Shown here in pieces: positions 9,284 through 16,801 of a DNA stretch of 64,000 nucleotides (within the stretch, counting starts at the first letter, position 1; each line of letters begins with the position of its first letter). The notes under the pieces are model-generated. The model was not told where the DNA came from and ran no database searches. It worked only from the letters and a program-made list of their open reading frames with translations. The stretch lies in assembly GCF_005280255.1 (NCBI RefSeq), contig NZ_CP040018.1, forward strand, positions 4,650,001 through 4,714,000, given 5' to 3'. The position numbers and the translations under genes are program-made. Origin of the DNA: Arthrobacter sp. 24S4-2 (lineage in GTDB: Bacteria > Actinomycetota > Actinomycetes > Actinomycetales > Micrococcaceae).

Positions 9284-10657
9284 ATGCCCACGCAACCCTC
9301 GCACCCCCCGGAATCCCGGCTCTGGATCCGGAATCCGCTCGCAGCCTTCACCGCCAACACCCTGGACGCCTCCGGCGGCATCGTGGTGAGCGGCGGAGTC
9401 ATCACCGAAGTGCTCGCCGCAGGCCAGCTGCCGTCCGCACCCTGCCAGGAAACGTTCGACGCCGGTAGCCACGTCCTGCTGCCCGGCCTGATCAACACGC
9501 ACCACCACTTCTACCAAACGCTCACCCGTGCCTGGGGCCCCGTGGCCAACGCGCCGCTGTTCCCGTGGCTGCAGAACCTGTACCCGGTCTGGGCCCGGCT
9601 CAGGCCGCGGGACCTGGAACTGGCAACCACTGTTGCGCTCGCGGAACTGCTGCTCTCCGGCTGCACCACGGCCGCGGACCACCACTACCTCTTCCCCGAC
9701 GGCATGGAAGGCGCCATCGACATCGAGGTCCGGGCGGTGCGGGAGCTGGGCATGAGGGCAACCCTCACCCGCGGTTCCATGACACTCGGGGAGGACGACG
9801 GCGGCCTGCCGCCGCAGTCCACCGTCCAGCTGCCGGAAGTGATCCTGGCGGACAGCGAACGGCTCGTCCGCGAGTACCACGAGCGCGGCGACGGCGCCGT
9901 CATCCAGATTGCCCTGGCCCCTTGCTCGCCGTTTTCCGTGACCAAGGAGATCATGGCCGAAAGCGCCCTGATGGCATCGCGGCTGGACGTGCGGCTGCAC
10001 ACGCACCTCGCCGAAACGCTGGACGAGGAAGACTTCTGCCGCGAGATGTTCGGGCTTCGCACCGTGGACTACCTGGACAGCGTGGGCTGGCTTACGGACC
10101 GCACCTGGCTGGGCCACGGCATCCACTTCAGCGACGCCGAGATCGCCCGACTGGGAGCCGCGGGCACCGCCGTCGCGCATTGCCCCACCTCAAACATGCG
10201 GCTGGCATCCGGGACCGCGCGGGTCCTGGAACTGGAGGCCGCGGGAGTTCCCGTGGGGTTGGGAGTGGACGGATCGGCGTCGAACGATGCCTCGAACATG
10301 ATCCTCGAGGCGCGGCAGGCGCTGTACCTGCAGCGGCTGCGCTACGGGGCCCAGGTGCCGGTGGAACGGGCGCTGGGCTGGGCGACGCGCGGGTCGGCGG
10401 CGGTACTGGGCCGCCCCGATCTGGGACAGCTGGCTCCGGGGATGCAGGCGGACCTGGCCCTGTTCAAGCTGGAAGAGCTGCGGTTCTCCGGCAGCCACGA
10501 CCCCCTCGCCGCGCTCCTGCTCTGCGGTGCGGACCGGGCCGACCGCGTGATGGTGGGCGGGCAGTGGCGCGTGGTGGACGGGCATATTCCCGGGCTGGAC
10601 GTTGCTCCCCTGATCGCAGAGCACTCGGCCGCCGCCCGGAAGCTGGTGAACGGCTAG
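9284..10657 (+). CDS. 8-oxoguanine deaminase (amidohydrolase)
   Basis: A 457-residue amidohydrolase-superfamily enzyme expected to deaminate 8-oxoguanine to urate, joining the pathway below xanthine dehydrogenase. The metal site starts at GLINTHHHFYQTLTRA. Later landmarks are HTHLAET, GHGIHFSD, HCPTSNMRLASG and GVDGSASNDASN, which fit the 8-oxoguanine deaminase/AtzA-like group. GGAGCGCCCAC precedes the ATG. It is divergent from guaD across a 387-bp regulatory region. Other ring deaminases of this family cannot be excluded from sequence alone. Confidence 0.85.
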   Translation: MPTQPSHPPESRLWIRNPLAAFTANTLDASGGIVVSGGVITEVLAAGQLPSAPCQETFDAGSHVLLPGLINTHHHFYQTLTRAWGPVANAPLFPWLQNLYPVWARLRPRDLELATTVALAELLLSGCTTAADHHYLFPDGMEGAIDIEVRAVRELGMRATLTRGSMTLGEDDGGLPPQSTVQLPEVILADSERLVREYHERGDGAVIQIALAPCSPFSVTKEIMAESALMASRLDVRLHTHLAETLDEEDFCREMFGLRTVDYLDSVGWLTDRTWLGHGIHFSDAEIARLGAAGTAVAHCPTSNMRLASGTARVLELEAAGVPVGLGVDGSASNDASNMILEARQALYLQRLRYGAQVPVERALGWATRGSAAVLGRPDLGQLAPGMQADLALFKLEELRFSGSHDPLAALLLCGADRADRVMVGGQWRVVDGHIPGLDVAPLIAEHSAAARKLVNG

Positions 10658-10774
10658 GCCCTCCGCCGTTTCTACGGTTCCCTGCCCACTCGGCGTTCAT
10701 CGGCGTCGCGCCTCAAGGGGACCGTTGAAACCGGGCCTATGCCGTTTTCATCCGATCGTTGCTAGCGTGGCGGC

Positions 10775-12019
10775 ATGACTCCGTCGAAGACCCCGGCCGA
10801 GATCCTCGATATTGCCGGTACCGAGGTTCGCATCTCCAGTCCGGACAAGGTGGTGTTCCCCGAGCCCGGGCTGACCAAGCTCGACCTGGTGCGCTACTAC
10901 CTGGCGGTCGCGGATGGTGCGCTGCGGGGCGCCGGCGGCCGGCCAATGGTGCTCAAGCGTTTTCCGAAGGGCATCGACGCCGAGCCGTTCTTCCAGAAGC
11001 GCGTGCCCGAAAACCATCCCGACTTCATCCACACGACAACACTGCACTACGCGTCGGGGACGTCGGCCGAGGAGGCCGTGATCCGGGATGCCGCAGGCCT
11101 GGCGTGGGTAGTGAATCTTGGCTGCCTCGACCTCAACCCGCATCCCGTGCGCGCCGAGGACGTTGAGCACCCCGACGAGCTGCGGGTGGACCTCGATCCG
11201 ATGCCGGGAGTCGACTGGTCCCAGATCGTCGATGTCGCGTATGTCGCGCGGGAGGTGCTCCACGACGTGGGACTGGTGGGGTGGCCGAAGACGAGCGGGT
11301 CGCGCGGACTCCACATTCTGGTGCGCATCGCGCCGCAGTGGTCATACCGCGACGTACGGCTCGCCGCAGAGACCCTCGCCCGCGAGGTCGAAAACCGCGC
11401 TCCGGGCCTGGCCACCGCGCGGTGGTGGAAGGAGGAGCGCGGCGAGAGCGTGTTCGTCGACTTCAACCAGAACGCGAAGGACCGCACGGTGGCATCCGCG
11501 TACTCCATCCGGGCGCTGCCTGACGCCCGGGTCTCGACGCCGCTCACCTGGGATGAGGTCCGCTCCACCCGGCCGGAACAGTTCACGGTGCGCACAGTGC
11601 CCGGGCGCTTCGCCGACTTGGGCGACCCTCACGCCGGCATCGATGACGCGGTCGGCTCACTTGACGGGCTCCTCGCGCTGGCGGCCGAGCTCGGCCCCGC
11701 CGAGAAGCCGCCGCGCAGCGGTGACGGCTCCGGCCGCCGGCAGTCGGCGATGCCGCTCATTGAGGTGGCCCGCACCAGGACCAAGCCCGAGGCGCTCGCG
11801 GCACTTGACGAGTGGAAGACCCGGCATGCGGACCTCGTCCCGGCCCTGCACCCCGCCGATGTGCTCGTCGACGGTATGCGCGGATCGAGCTCGCTCTGGT
11901 ACAGGGTGCGGGTGAACCTGCAGCACGTCCCCGAAACGGACCGCCCGCCGCAGGAGGAGCTCATCGCCGACTACGACCCCTGGGCCGGCAAGGAGTGGCC
12001 GGGGCGTCCGGGGTCCTGA
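10775..12019 (+). CDS. LigD-type polymerase/primase domain protein (PolDom)
   Basis: This 414-residue protein carries the archaeo-eukaryotic primase-like polymerase domain found in LigD, which fills ends in Ku-dependent non-homologous end joining. Visible markers are PDKVVFPEPGLTKLDLVRYY, the metal-binding VDLDPMPG, TSGSRGLHI and VFVDFNQNAKDRT. No ligase or nuclease domain is present, so this is a stand-alone polymerase version, often annotated as an ATP-dependent ligase by homology. A TAGCGT box six bases before the ATG suggests a leaderless message. Its place inside a purine locus is not explained by function. Confidence 0.9.
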   Translation: MTPSKTPAEILDIAGTEVRISSPDKVVFPEPGLTKLDLVRYYLAVADGALRGAGGRPMVLKRFPKGIDAEPFFQKRVPENHPDFIHTTTLHYASGTSAEEAVIRDAAGLAWVVNLGCLDLNPHPVRAEDVEHPDELRVDLDPMPGVDWSQIVDVAYVAREVLHDVGLVGWPKTSGSRGLHILVRIAPQWSYRDVRLAAETLAREVENRAPGLATARWWKEERGESVFVDFNQNAKDRTVASAYSIRALPDARVSTPLTWDEVRSTRPEQFTVRTVPGRFADLGDPHAGIDDAVGSLDGLLALAAELGPAEKPPRSGDGSGRRQSAMPLIEVARTRTKPEALAALDEWKTRHADLVPALHPADVLVDGMRGSSSLWYRVRVNLQHVPETDRPPQEELIADYDPWAGKEWPGRPGS

Positions 12020-12052
12020 GACCTCCGCCGCGCACCCGCCTGGCCGCGCAAA

Positions 12053-12090
12053 AGGAATGGCGACACCTGGATTCGGGTGTCGCCATTCCT
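12053..12090. terminator. bidirectional terminator hairpin after the LigD-type gene
   Basis: A perfect 15-bp stem (12053-12067 with 12076-12090) sits between the convergent LigD-type gene and the small minus-strand gene ending at 12103. It has A residues on the left and no strong T-run, and can serve both directions. Confidence 0.65.
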
Positions 12091-12102
12091 AATGCGTGTC
12101 GC

Positions 12103-12288
12103 TTAGCGGATTGCGCGTCGCTCGCTTCCGAAGACCGGGAGCGCCCGCAGCCAGCGGGAGAATCCGCGGTCGGTGCGGTCGCAGTCCGCCGGGATGTAGA
12201 AATCGGGGTCCGTGGCTCCGAACGGCAGGTACAGCTCCTGGCCGGGTGCCGGAAAGTCAGCGACGTTGTTCTTATCCTGCGGGTCCAT
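12103..12288 (-). CDS. small hypothetical protein, 61 residues
   Basis: The function is not recognised. The case for a real gene is a very strong GAGGAGGA ribosome site four to five bases before ATG 12288, a shared terminator at its 3' side, and a soluble, compositionally ordinary product beginning MDPQDKNNVADFP and containing GATDPDFYIPADCDR. It is acidic at the N-terminus and basic (RRAIR) at the end, with no membrane segment or signal peptide. Confidence 0.6.
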   Translation of the reverse strand: MDPQDKNNVADFPAPGQELYLPFGATDPDFYIPADCDRTDRGFSRWLRALPVFGSERRAIR

Positions 12289-12449
12289 CTGTTCCTCCTC
12301 GTTCTAGCGTGTTTCATTTTCCGCAATTCGGAAATTGTTTATTGATATATGGAAATTCTAGTAGTGAGCCCCGCGACGGTCAAGACCCCCGGCCGCCGCT
12401 GCGCGGGACGAGGAATGGACCAGCCGGTCACAATCTGATTTTTCGATTA

Positions 12450-12508
12450 GTGATGTACACCACGGCAAAGCTCGGCTACGCTTTAAGTCAACTCGTGGCG
12501 TAGGTCAC
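12450..12508. promoter_or_regulatory. two CRP/GlxR-like sites
   Basis: GTGATGTACACCAC (12450-12463) and GTGGCGTAGGTCAC (12495-12508) each match GTGA-N2-TA-N2-TCAC, the core of actinobacterial cAMP-receptor sites, with one mismatch. They are 45 bases apart, start to start. They imply carbon-state control of whatever is transcribed rightward, either the small RNA candidate or uricase. Confidence 0.4.
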
Positions 12509-12509
12509 G

Positions 12510-12571
12510 TAACCTGGGAGCAGCAGGCAGGGTCGTAATGAGCTGGCGTCATTGGATGCCGGCTCTTTTTT
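12510..12571 (+). ncRNA. candidate short RNA or attenuated leader
   Basis: No plus-strand gene lies between 12090 and 12540, yet a strong intrinsic terminator ends at 12571. A TAACCT box near 12511 could be a -10, giving a transcript of roughly 50 bases starting near 12520. The product could be an independent small RNA or a prematurely ended uricase leader. It matches no RNA family I recognise. Confidence 0.3.
12540..12571 (+). terminator. intrinsic terminator upstream of uricase
   Basis: GAGCTGGC pairs with GCCGGCTC (one G-U), extended by two further pairs, followed directly by TTTTTT. This is the clearest factor-independent terminator in the window and it lies 94 bases before the uricase start, which makes attenuation possible. 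Confidence 0.75.
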
Positions 12572-12624
12572 GTTGGGTCGGCACCATCAGAAACGCGTGG
12601 GAAACACGCGCTTAATTTCAATGA

Positions 12625-12640
12625 TGGAACCTTGGTTCCA
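12625..12640. promoter_or_regulatory. perfect palindrome TGGAACCTTGGTTCCA before uricase
   Basis: A 16-bp palindrome lies 24 bases before the uricase ATG. The form TGGAA-N6-TTCCA resembles operators of IclR-family regulators such as AllR, and an IclR gene lies 3 kb downstream. The assignment is inference. Confidence 0.5.
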
Positions 12641-12664
12641 CATCACGGAAGTTGGGAACAGACC

Positions 12665-13573
12665 ATGAGCAGCAAAATCATCCTCGGCCAGAACCAGTAC
12701 GGCAAGGCCGAAGTCCGGGTTGTCAAGATCACCAGGGACACCGACCGCCACGAGATCGAAGACCTGAACGTCACCTCGCAGCTCCGCGGGGACTTCGCAG
12801 CCGCCCACCTCGAAGGCGACAACAGCCATGTCGTGGCCACGGACACGCAGAAGAACACCATCTACGCCTTTGCCCGCGAAGGCGTCGGCTCGCCGGAGGC
12901 GTTCCTCCTGCGGCTGGGCGAGCACTTCACGTCCAGCTTCGACTGGGTCACCGGCGGACGCTGGGAAGCCGAGTCCTACAGCTGGGACCGCATCCAGGCC
13001 CACGGCGCAGAGCACAACCACTCCTTTGTCCGCAACGGCCAGGAAGTCCGCACCGCGGTGCTGGTCCGCGACGGCGGGGCAGCCCACCTCATCTCGGGCC
13101 TGAAGGACCTCACGGTCCTCAAGTCCACCCAGTCCGGGTTCGCGGGATACCCGAAAGACAAGTACACCACCCTGCCTGAAACCACGGACCGCATCCTGGC
13201 CACGGACGTTTCCGCACGCTGGCGCTTCAACGCCAACACGGACTTCAGCGCCCTCGATTTCAACAAGAGCTACGAAGACGTCAAGAGCCTCCTGCTGGAG
13301 GGCTTCACCGAGAAGTACTCGCATGCGCTGCAGCAGACGCTGTTCGATATGGGCGCGAAGGTCCTGGAAGCGCACAGCGAGATCGACGAGATCAAGTTCT
13401 CGATGCCCAACAAGCACCACTTCCTGGTGGACCTCTCGCCGTTCGGCCTCGACAACCCCAACGAGGTTTTCTTTGCCGCCGACCGCCCGTACGGCCTGAT
13501 CGAGGCCACGGTCCAGCGCGAAGACGCAGCCCCTGCGGACATCGCCTGGTCCGGCATCGCAGGCTTCTGCTAA
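12665..13573 (+). CDS. pucL: factor-independent urate hydroxylase (uricase)
   Basis: Cofactor-free uricase of 302 residues that oxidises urate to 5-hydroxyisourate with O2. It has the tandem T-fold: MSSKIILGQNQYGKAEVRV with the Lys of the first T-fold, THR-like DTQKNT in the active site, SFVRNGQEVR, LKSTQSGFAGYPKDKYTTL, and NKHHF near the end with the conserved His. The ATG at 12665 is chosen because GGGA lies eight bases before it and the alignment starts there; an in-frame codon at 12632 would run through the palindromic operator. No HIU hydrolase or OHCU decarboxylase is fused or adjacent. Confidence 0.92.
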   Translation: MSSKIILGQNQYGKAEVRVVKITRDTDRHEIEDLNVTSQLRGDFAAAHLEGDNSHVVATDTQKNTIYAFAREGVGSPEAFLLRLGEHFTSSFDWVTGGRWEAESYSWDRIQAHGAEHNHSFVRNGQEVRTAVLVRDGGAAHLISGLKDLTVLKSTQSGFAGYPKDKYTTLPETTDRILATDVSARWRFNANTDFSALDFNKSYEDVKSLLLEGFTEKYSHALQQTLFDMGAKVLEAHSEIDEIKFSMPNKHHFLVDLSPFGLDNPNEVFFAADRPYGLIEATVQREDAAPADIAWSGIAGFC

Positions 13574-13758
13574 ACCCTCGCCTGTTTAGGGGTGCCGCGC
13601 CCGGAGTCTCTGTTCCCACACGGAAAAGCGCTACGGGCGCGGACACCACGCCGCCCGAAACATGAACGGGCCGATCCGCAGGCGGCCAGATCAAAGGGCC
13701 GCCCGCCCAAGTTCCAAGCTGTTAGCCAGACAACGTTAGCCAGACAAAGTCGTCTGCC

Positions 13759-13791
13759 ATGAACACCAAGAAAGTCTGCCATGAACACTAA
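13759..13791 (+). other. 10-codon upstream ORF overlapping the permease start
   Basis: A tandem copy of the start region (tctgccatgaacac) creates an extra ATG at 13759. It reads MNTKKVCHEH and stops at 13789-13791, just inside the permease gene that starts at 13781. A second small tandem repeat, GTTAGCCAGACAA, precedes it. The result is a short overlapping reading frame that could couple or reduce initiation. Confidence 0.4.
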
Positions 13792-15286
13792 GAAGAAATC
13801 GGCCGCTGCAGTGGCCGGCACAAGCCGCAAACAGTCCGACCGCCCGGAGGACCAGCGGCTGCCTATCGGAAGCACGTTCGCCTACGGCTTCCAGCACGTC
13901 CTCACCATGTACGGCGGCATCATCGCGCCGCCGCTGATCATCGGCGCCGCCGCCGGCATGTCCTCGCAGGACATCGGCCTCCTGATCGCCGCCTGCCTCT
14001 TCGTCGGCGGCCTTGCCACGATTCTGCAGACTGTCGGCATCCGGTTCTTTGGATCCCAGCTCCCGCTGGTCCAGGGTGTCTCCTTTGCAGGCGTCTCCAC
14101 GATGGTGGCGATCGTCCACGGCGGCGGCGGCATCCAGGCGGTCTTTGGGTCCGTCATCGCGGCTTCCTTGATCGGCCTGCTCATCACCCCGCTGTTCTCC
14201 AAGATCATCCGTTTCTTCCCGCCGGTGGTCACGGGCACGGTGATCACCACCATCGGCCTGACGCTGATGCCGGTCGCGGCCAACTGGGCCATGGGCGGCA
14301 ACAGCAAGGCGCCCAACTACGGAAGCATGGCCAATATCGGCCTGGCCGCGGCCACCATGGCGATCGTCCTGCTGCTGAGCAAGGTGGGCAACGCGGCCAT
14401 CTCGCGGCTTTCCATCCTGCTGGCCATGATCCTGGGAACCGCCATTGCCTTCGTCTTCGGCATGGCCGACTTCTCCAAGGTGGGCCAGGGCGAAATCGTG
14501 GCGTTCCCCACACCGTTCGCGTTCGGTCCGCCCACGTTCGAAATCGCTGCGATCATCTCCATGCTGATCGTCATCCTGGTGACGCTCACAGAGACGTCCG
14601 CTGACATCATCGCAGTCGGCGAGATCGTGGGCACCAAGGTTGACTCCAAGCGCATCGGCGACGGACTGCGGGCGGACATGCTCTCCAGCGCCATCTCGCC
14701 GCTGTTCAACTCCTTCACCCAGAGCGCCTTCGCCCAGAACGTGGGCCTGGTAGCCATCACCGGTGTCAAGAGCCGCTTCGTGGTCAGCGCCGGCGGCCTG
14801 ATCCTGGTGATCCTGGGCCTTCTGCCGGTTCTTGGCCGGGTGGTCGCAGCGGTGCCGACTCCCGTCCTGGGCGGCGCCGGCGTCGTACTCTTTGGAACTG
14901 TTGCCGCAAGCGGCATCCGGACGCTTGCCAAAGTGGAGTACAAGAACAACATGAACCTGATCATCGTGGCCGCGTCCATCGGCTTCGGCATGATCCCGAT
15001 CGCTGCACCGGCGTTCTACGATAAGTTCCCGTCCTGGTTCGGCACCATCTTCCACTCGGGCATCAGCTCGGCGGCAGTCATGGCCATCCTGCTGAACCTG
15101 CTCTTCAACCACCTCAAGGCCGGAAACTCGGAGAACCAGTCGGTCTTTGTGGCAGGCACGGGCCGCGTGGTCCAGGAAGAGGACCTCAAGTGCCTGGCCG
15201 ACGGCGACCGCTTCGAAGGCGGCAAGCTGATCGACTGTGACGGCAAGGAAGTCCCGGTGGAGTCGGCGTCGAAGTCTGACCACTAA
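13781..15286 (+). CDS. NCS2 nucleobase:cation symporter, xanthine/uric acid type
   Basis: A 501-residue transporter of the UraA/XanQ/PucJK branch, expected to import urate or xanthine. Markers are the GFQHVLTMYGG loop in TM1, QLPLVQGVSFAGV, the TETSADIIAVGEIVGTKVD motif and FTQSAFAQNVGLVAITGVKSR. About twelve to fourteen membrane segments are visible, with a charged, soluble C-terminus. A long open frame on the opposite strand (13736-15553) is only its shadow. It follows uricase by 207 bases and is followed by a terminator. Confidence 0.9.
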   Translation: MNTKKKSAAAVAGTSRKQSDRPEDQRLPIGSTFAYGFQHVLTMYGGIIAPPLIIGAAAGMSSQDIGLLIAACLFVGGLATILQTVGIRFFGSQLPLVQGVSFAGVSTMVAIVHGGGGIQAVFGSVIAASLIGLLITPLFSKIIRFFPPVVTGTVITTIGLTLMPVAANWAMGGNSKAPNYGSMANIGLAAATMAIVLLLSKVGNAAISRLSILLAMILGTAIAFVFGMADFSKVGQGEIVAFPTPFAFGPPTFEIAAIISMLIVILVTLTETSADIIAVGEIVGTKVDSKRIGDGLRADMLSSAISPLFNSFTQSAFAQNVGLVAITGVKSRFVVSAGGLILVILGLLPVLGRVVAAVPTPVLGGAGVVLFGTVAASGIRTLAKVEYKNNMNLIIVAASIGFGMIPIAAPAFYDKFPSWFGTIFHSGISSAAVMAILLNLLFNHLKAGNSENQSVFVAGTGRVVQEEDLKCLADGDRFEGGKLIDCDGKEVPVESASKSDH

Positions 15287-15372
15287 GGCGCCCATCCACC
15301 CGGCCAGCCACGCGCCGGCACACAAGCGCGAACTGACAGTTGCGGCCTGCCTACGGCCCACCTGGGCCGACA

Positions 15373-15415
15373 ACAAGAACAGTCCCGGCGCCAAAGGCGC
15401 CGGGACCGTTCTTGT
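15373..15415. terminator. strong hairpin after the NCS2 permease
   Basis: A 20-base arm (15373-15392) pairs with 15396-15415 with one mismatch around a three-base loop. The converging DUF4242 gene ends at 15424, so it probably stops both transcripts. Confidence 0.75.
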
Positions 15416-15423
15416 ATCCGGGA

Positions 15424-15672
15424 TCAAACGACAAGCGGCACGGGGTGGATCTCGTCGGCGGGGTGCCCTGTCCGTTCGTGAATACGTTTGACGGCATCCG
15501 CAGAAGGAGCCTCGGAGAGGCAATAGACGACGCCGGATTCCGGGTCCGCCCATGCCTGTTTGAAATCAACTTGTTCGTCACCTTGGATCTCCAGGTCGGC
15601 GTTGTGCGCAGCCTGGAGTTGCTCCGCTGTGATACCGACCATGTTGTGGTGAACATCCATGAATTGCGCCAT
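15424..15672 (-). CDS. DUF4242 / nickel-binding-like small protein
   Basis: An 82-residue protein of the DUF4242 (SCO4226 nickel-binding) family. It begins MAQFMDVHHNMVGITAEQLQ, has the QAAHNADLE helix, FKQAWADPESGVVYCLSEAPSAD and ends with HERTGHPADEI. These are the strand-helix elements of a ferredoxin-like metal-binding fold with conserved His residues. The ATG at 15672 is chosen over a longer frame because the family starts there and GGGGG precedes it. Physiological role is unclear. Confidence 0.75.
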   Translation of the reverse strand: MAQFMDVHHNMVGITAEQLQAAHNADLEIQGDEQVDFKQAWADPESGVVYCLSEAPSADAVKRIHERTGHPADEIHPVPLVV

Positions 15673-15712
15673 GATAGCCCCCGATGGGTCCGAATCCAAT
15701 GAGATGGGCCTG

Positions 15713-15741
15713 ATCGTACGCCCGCAGCCACGCTCGGTCAA
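15713..15741 (-). promoter_or_regulatory. sigma-70 type promoter for the DUF4242 gene
   Basis: On the minus strand TTGACC (15741-15736) and TACGAT (15718-15713) are separated by exactly 17 bases. The predicted start near 15706 leaves a 34-base leader before the ATG. Confidence 0.55.
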
Positions 15742-15824
15742 CGGACTGAAGATAGGCCTCTTCAAGGGCCGCAAGTGTCCGTTCGCGCCCGACGGCGGCG
15801 GGAGGCGGAGAGGGAGCGACGTGC

Positions 15825-16580
15825 CTATGCCTGGTTGAGCTCGTCCGAGATCGCCTGGGCTGCTTCGCGCAGCAGCGGCACGGCGCGTTCGGCGAACGAC
15901 TGGTCCACGCGGGACACCGGCCCGGACACCGAGATGGCCGTGGGCGTCGGCGCATTCGGGACCGCCATCGCGAAGCAGCGGACGCCGATCTCCTGCTCCT
16001 CCTCGTCGATGGAGTAGCCGCGTTCGCGGATCAGCTTCAGGTCCAGGAGCAGGGAATCGACGTCGCCGATGCTCTTCGGGGTGGGCGTCGGCATCCCCTG
16101 GCGTCCCACAATCCCGCGGACCGTATCATCGTCCAGCTGGGCGAGGATCGCCTTGCCCATGCCCGTGGCGTGCATGTAGCCGCGTTTGCCCACCTCGGTG
16201 AACATCCGCATCGAGTGCAGCGACGGGACCTGGGCCACATAGATCACCATGTCGGAATCCAGGACACCCATGTTGGCTGTCTCCCCCAGCCGGTCCACGA
16301 GGGACTTGAGCTGCGGCCGGGCCAGTGCACCGAGCTGCTTGCTGGCGCCTTCGCCAAGCCGGATGAGCCGCGGACCGAGTGCATACCGCCGGTTCGGCAG
16401 CTGGCGGATGTAGCCCAGGGTGACCAGGGTGCGCAGCAGCCGGTGGATGGTGGGGAGCGGCAGATCGGTGGAGGAAGACAGCTCGCTGAGCGTGACGTCT
16501 CCGCCGGCGTCAGTGATCAGTTCCAAAAGTTCGAAGACGCGCTCAACGGACTGCACGCCTCCCGGGGCTTTTTCAGCCAT
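15825..16580 (-). CDS. IclR family transcriptional regulator (AllR-like)
   Basis: A 251-residue regulator with an N-terminal winged helix (GVQSVERVFELLELI, then SELSSSTDLPLPTIHRLLRTL and LGYIRQL) and a C-terminal IclR effector domain (LGETANMGVLD, MHATGMGKAILAQL, SIDEEEQEIGVRCFAMAV). It lies divergent from malic enzyme and malate synthase. By analogy with AllR it may sense glyoxylate or a ureide and repress the plus-strand purine/glyoxylate genes. ATG 16580 has GGAGA eight bases upstream; an in-frame TTG at 16613 is less likely. Confidence 0.88.
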   Translation of the reverse strand: MAEKAPGGVQSVERVFELLELITDAGGDVTLSELSSSTDLPLPTIHRLLRTLVTLGYIRQLPNRRYALGPRLIRLGEGASKQLGALARPQLKSLVDRLGETANMGVLDSDMVIYVAQVPSLHSMRMFTEVGKRGYMHATGMGKAILAQLDDDTVRGIVGRQGMPTPTPKSIGDVDSLLLDLKLIRERGYSIDEEEQEIGVRCFAMAVPNAPTPTAISVSGPVSRVDQSFAERAVPLLREAAQAISDELNQA

Positions 16581-16723
16581 AACCGTGGTCTCCTGCGGTA
16601 TCGGTTCCGACAACTCTTATCCACATCGTGAAAAAAATTGCTTAGAAGACCCAAGATACAGCACGGTTCAGCTATCGTCGATGCGCGGCAGGGGCTTGTG
16701 TTTCCACCAAGTAGATAATAATA

Positions 16724-16737
16724 TCCATAATACGAAA
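16724..16737. promoter_or_regulatory. candidate IclR-type site before malic enzyme
   Basis: TCCATAATACGAAA lies in an AT-rich patch (16710-16745) of the IclR/malic enzyme divergent region and resembles the TTCC-N7/8-GGAA style of IclR operators with mismatches. Weak assignment based on position. Confidence 0.3.
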
Positions 16738-16801
16738 ACATTTGATTGAACAGTAAGCCCTGGTGCGCACGCATCCGGGCCCCGACCAGGAGAAACATTC
16801 A

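Noticed and set aside
12538..12615. 25-codon Trp-rich leader peptide (MSWRHWMPALFCW) overlapping the terminator
   Set aside because: It resembles a trp-type attenuator peptide, but it lies on rather than before the terminator and the downstream gene is uricase, not amino-acid synthesis.
13736..15553. 605-codon open frame on the minus strand
   Set aside because: Its product is Asp/His/Arg-rich and repetitive, has no family features, and lies opposite a clear NCS2 permease; it is a shadow of high-GC codon bias.
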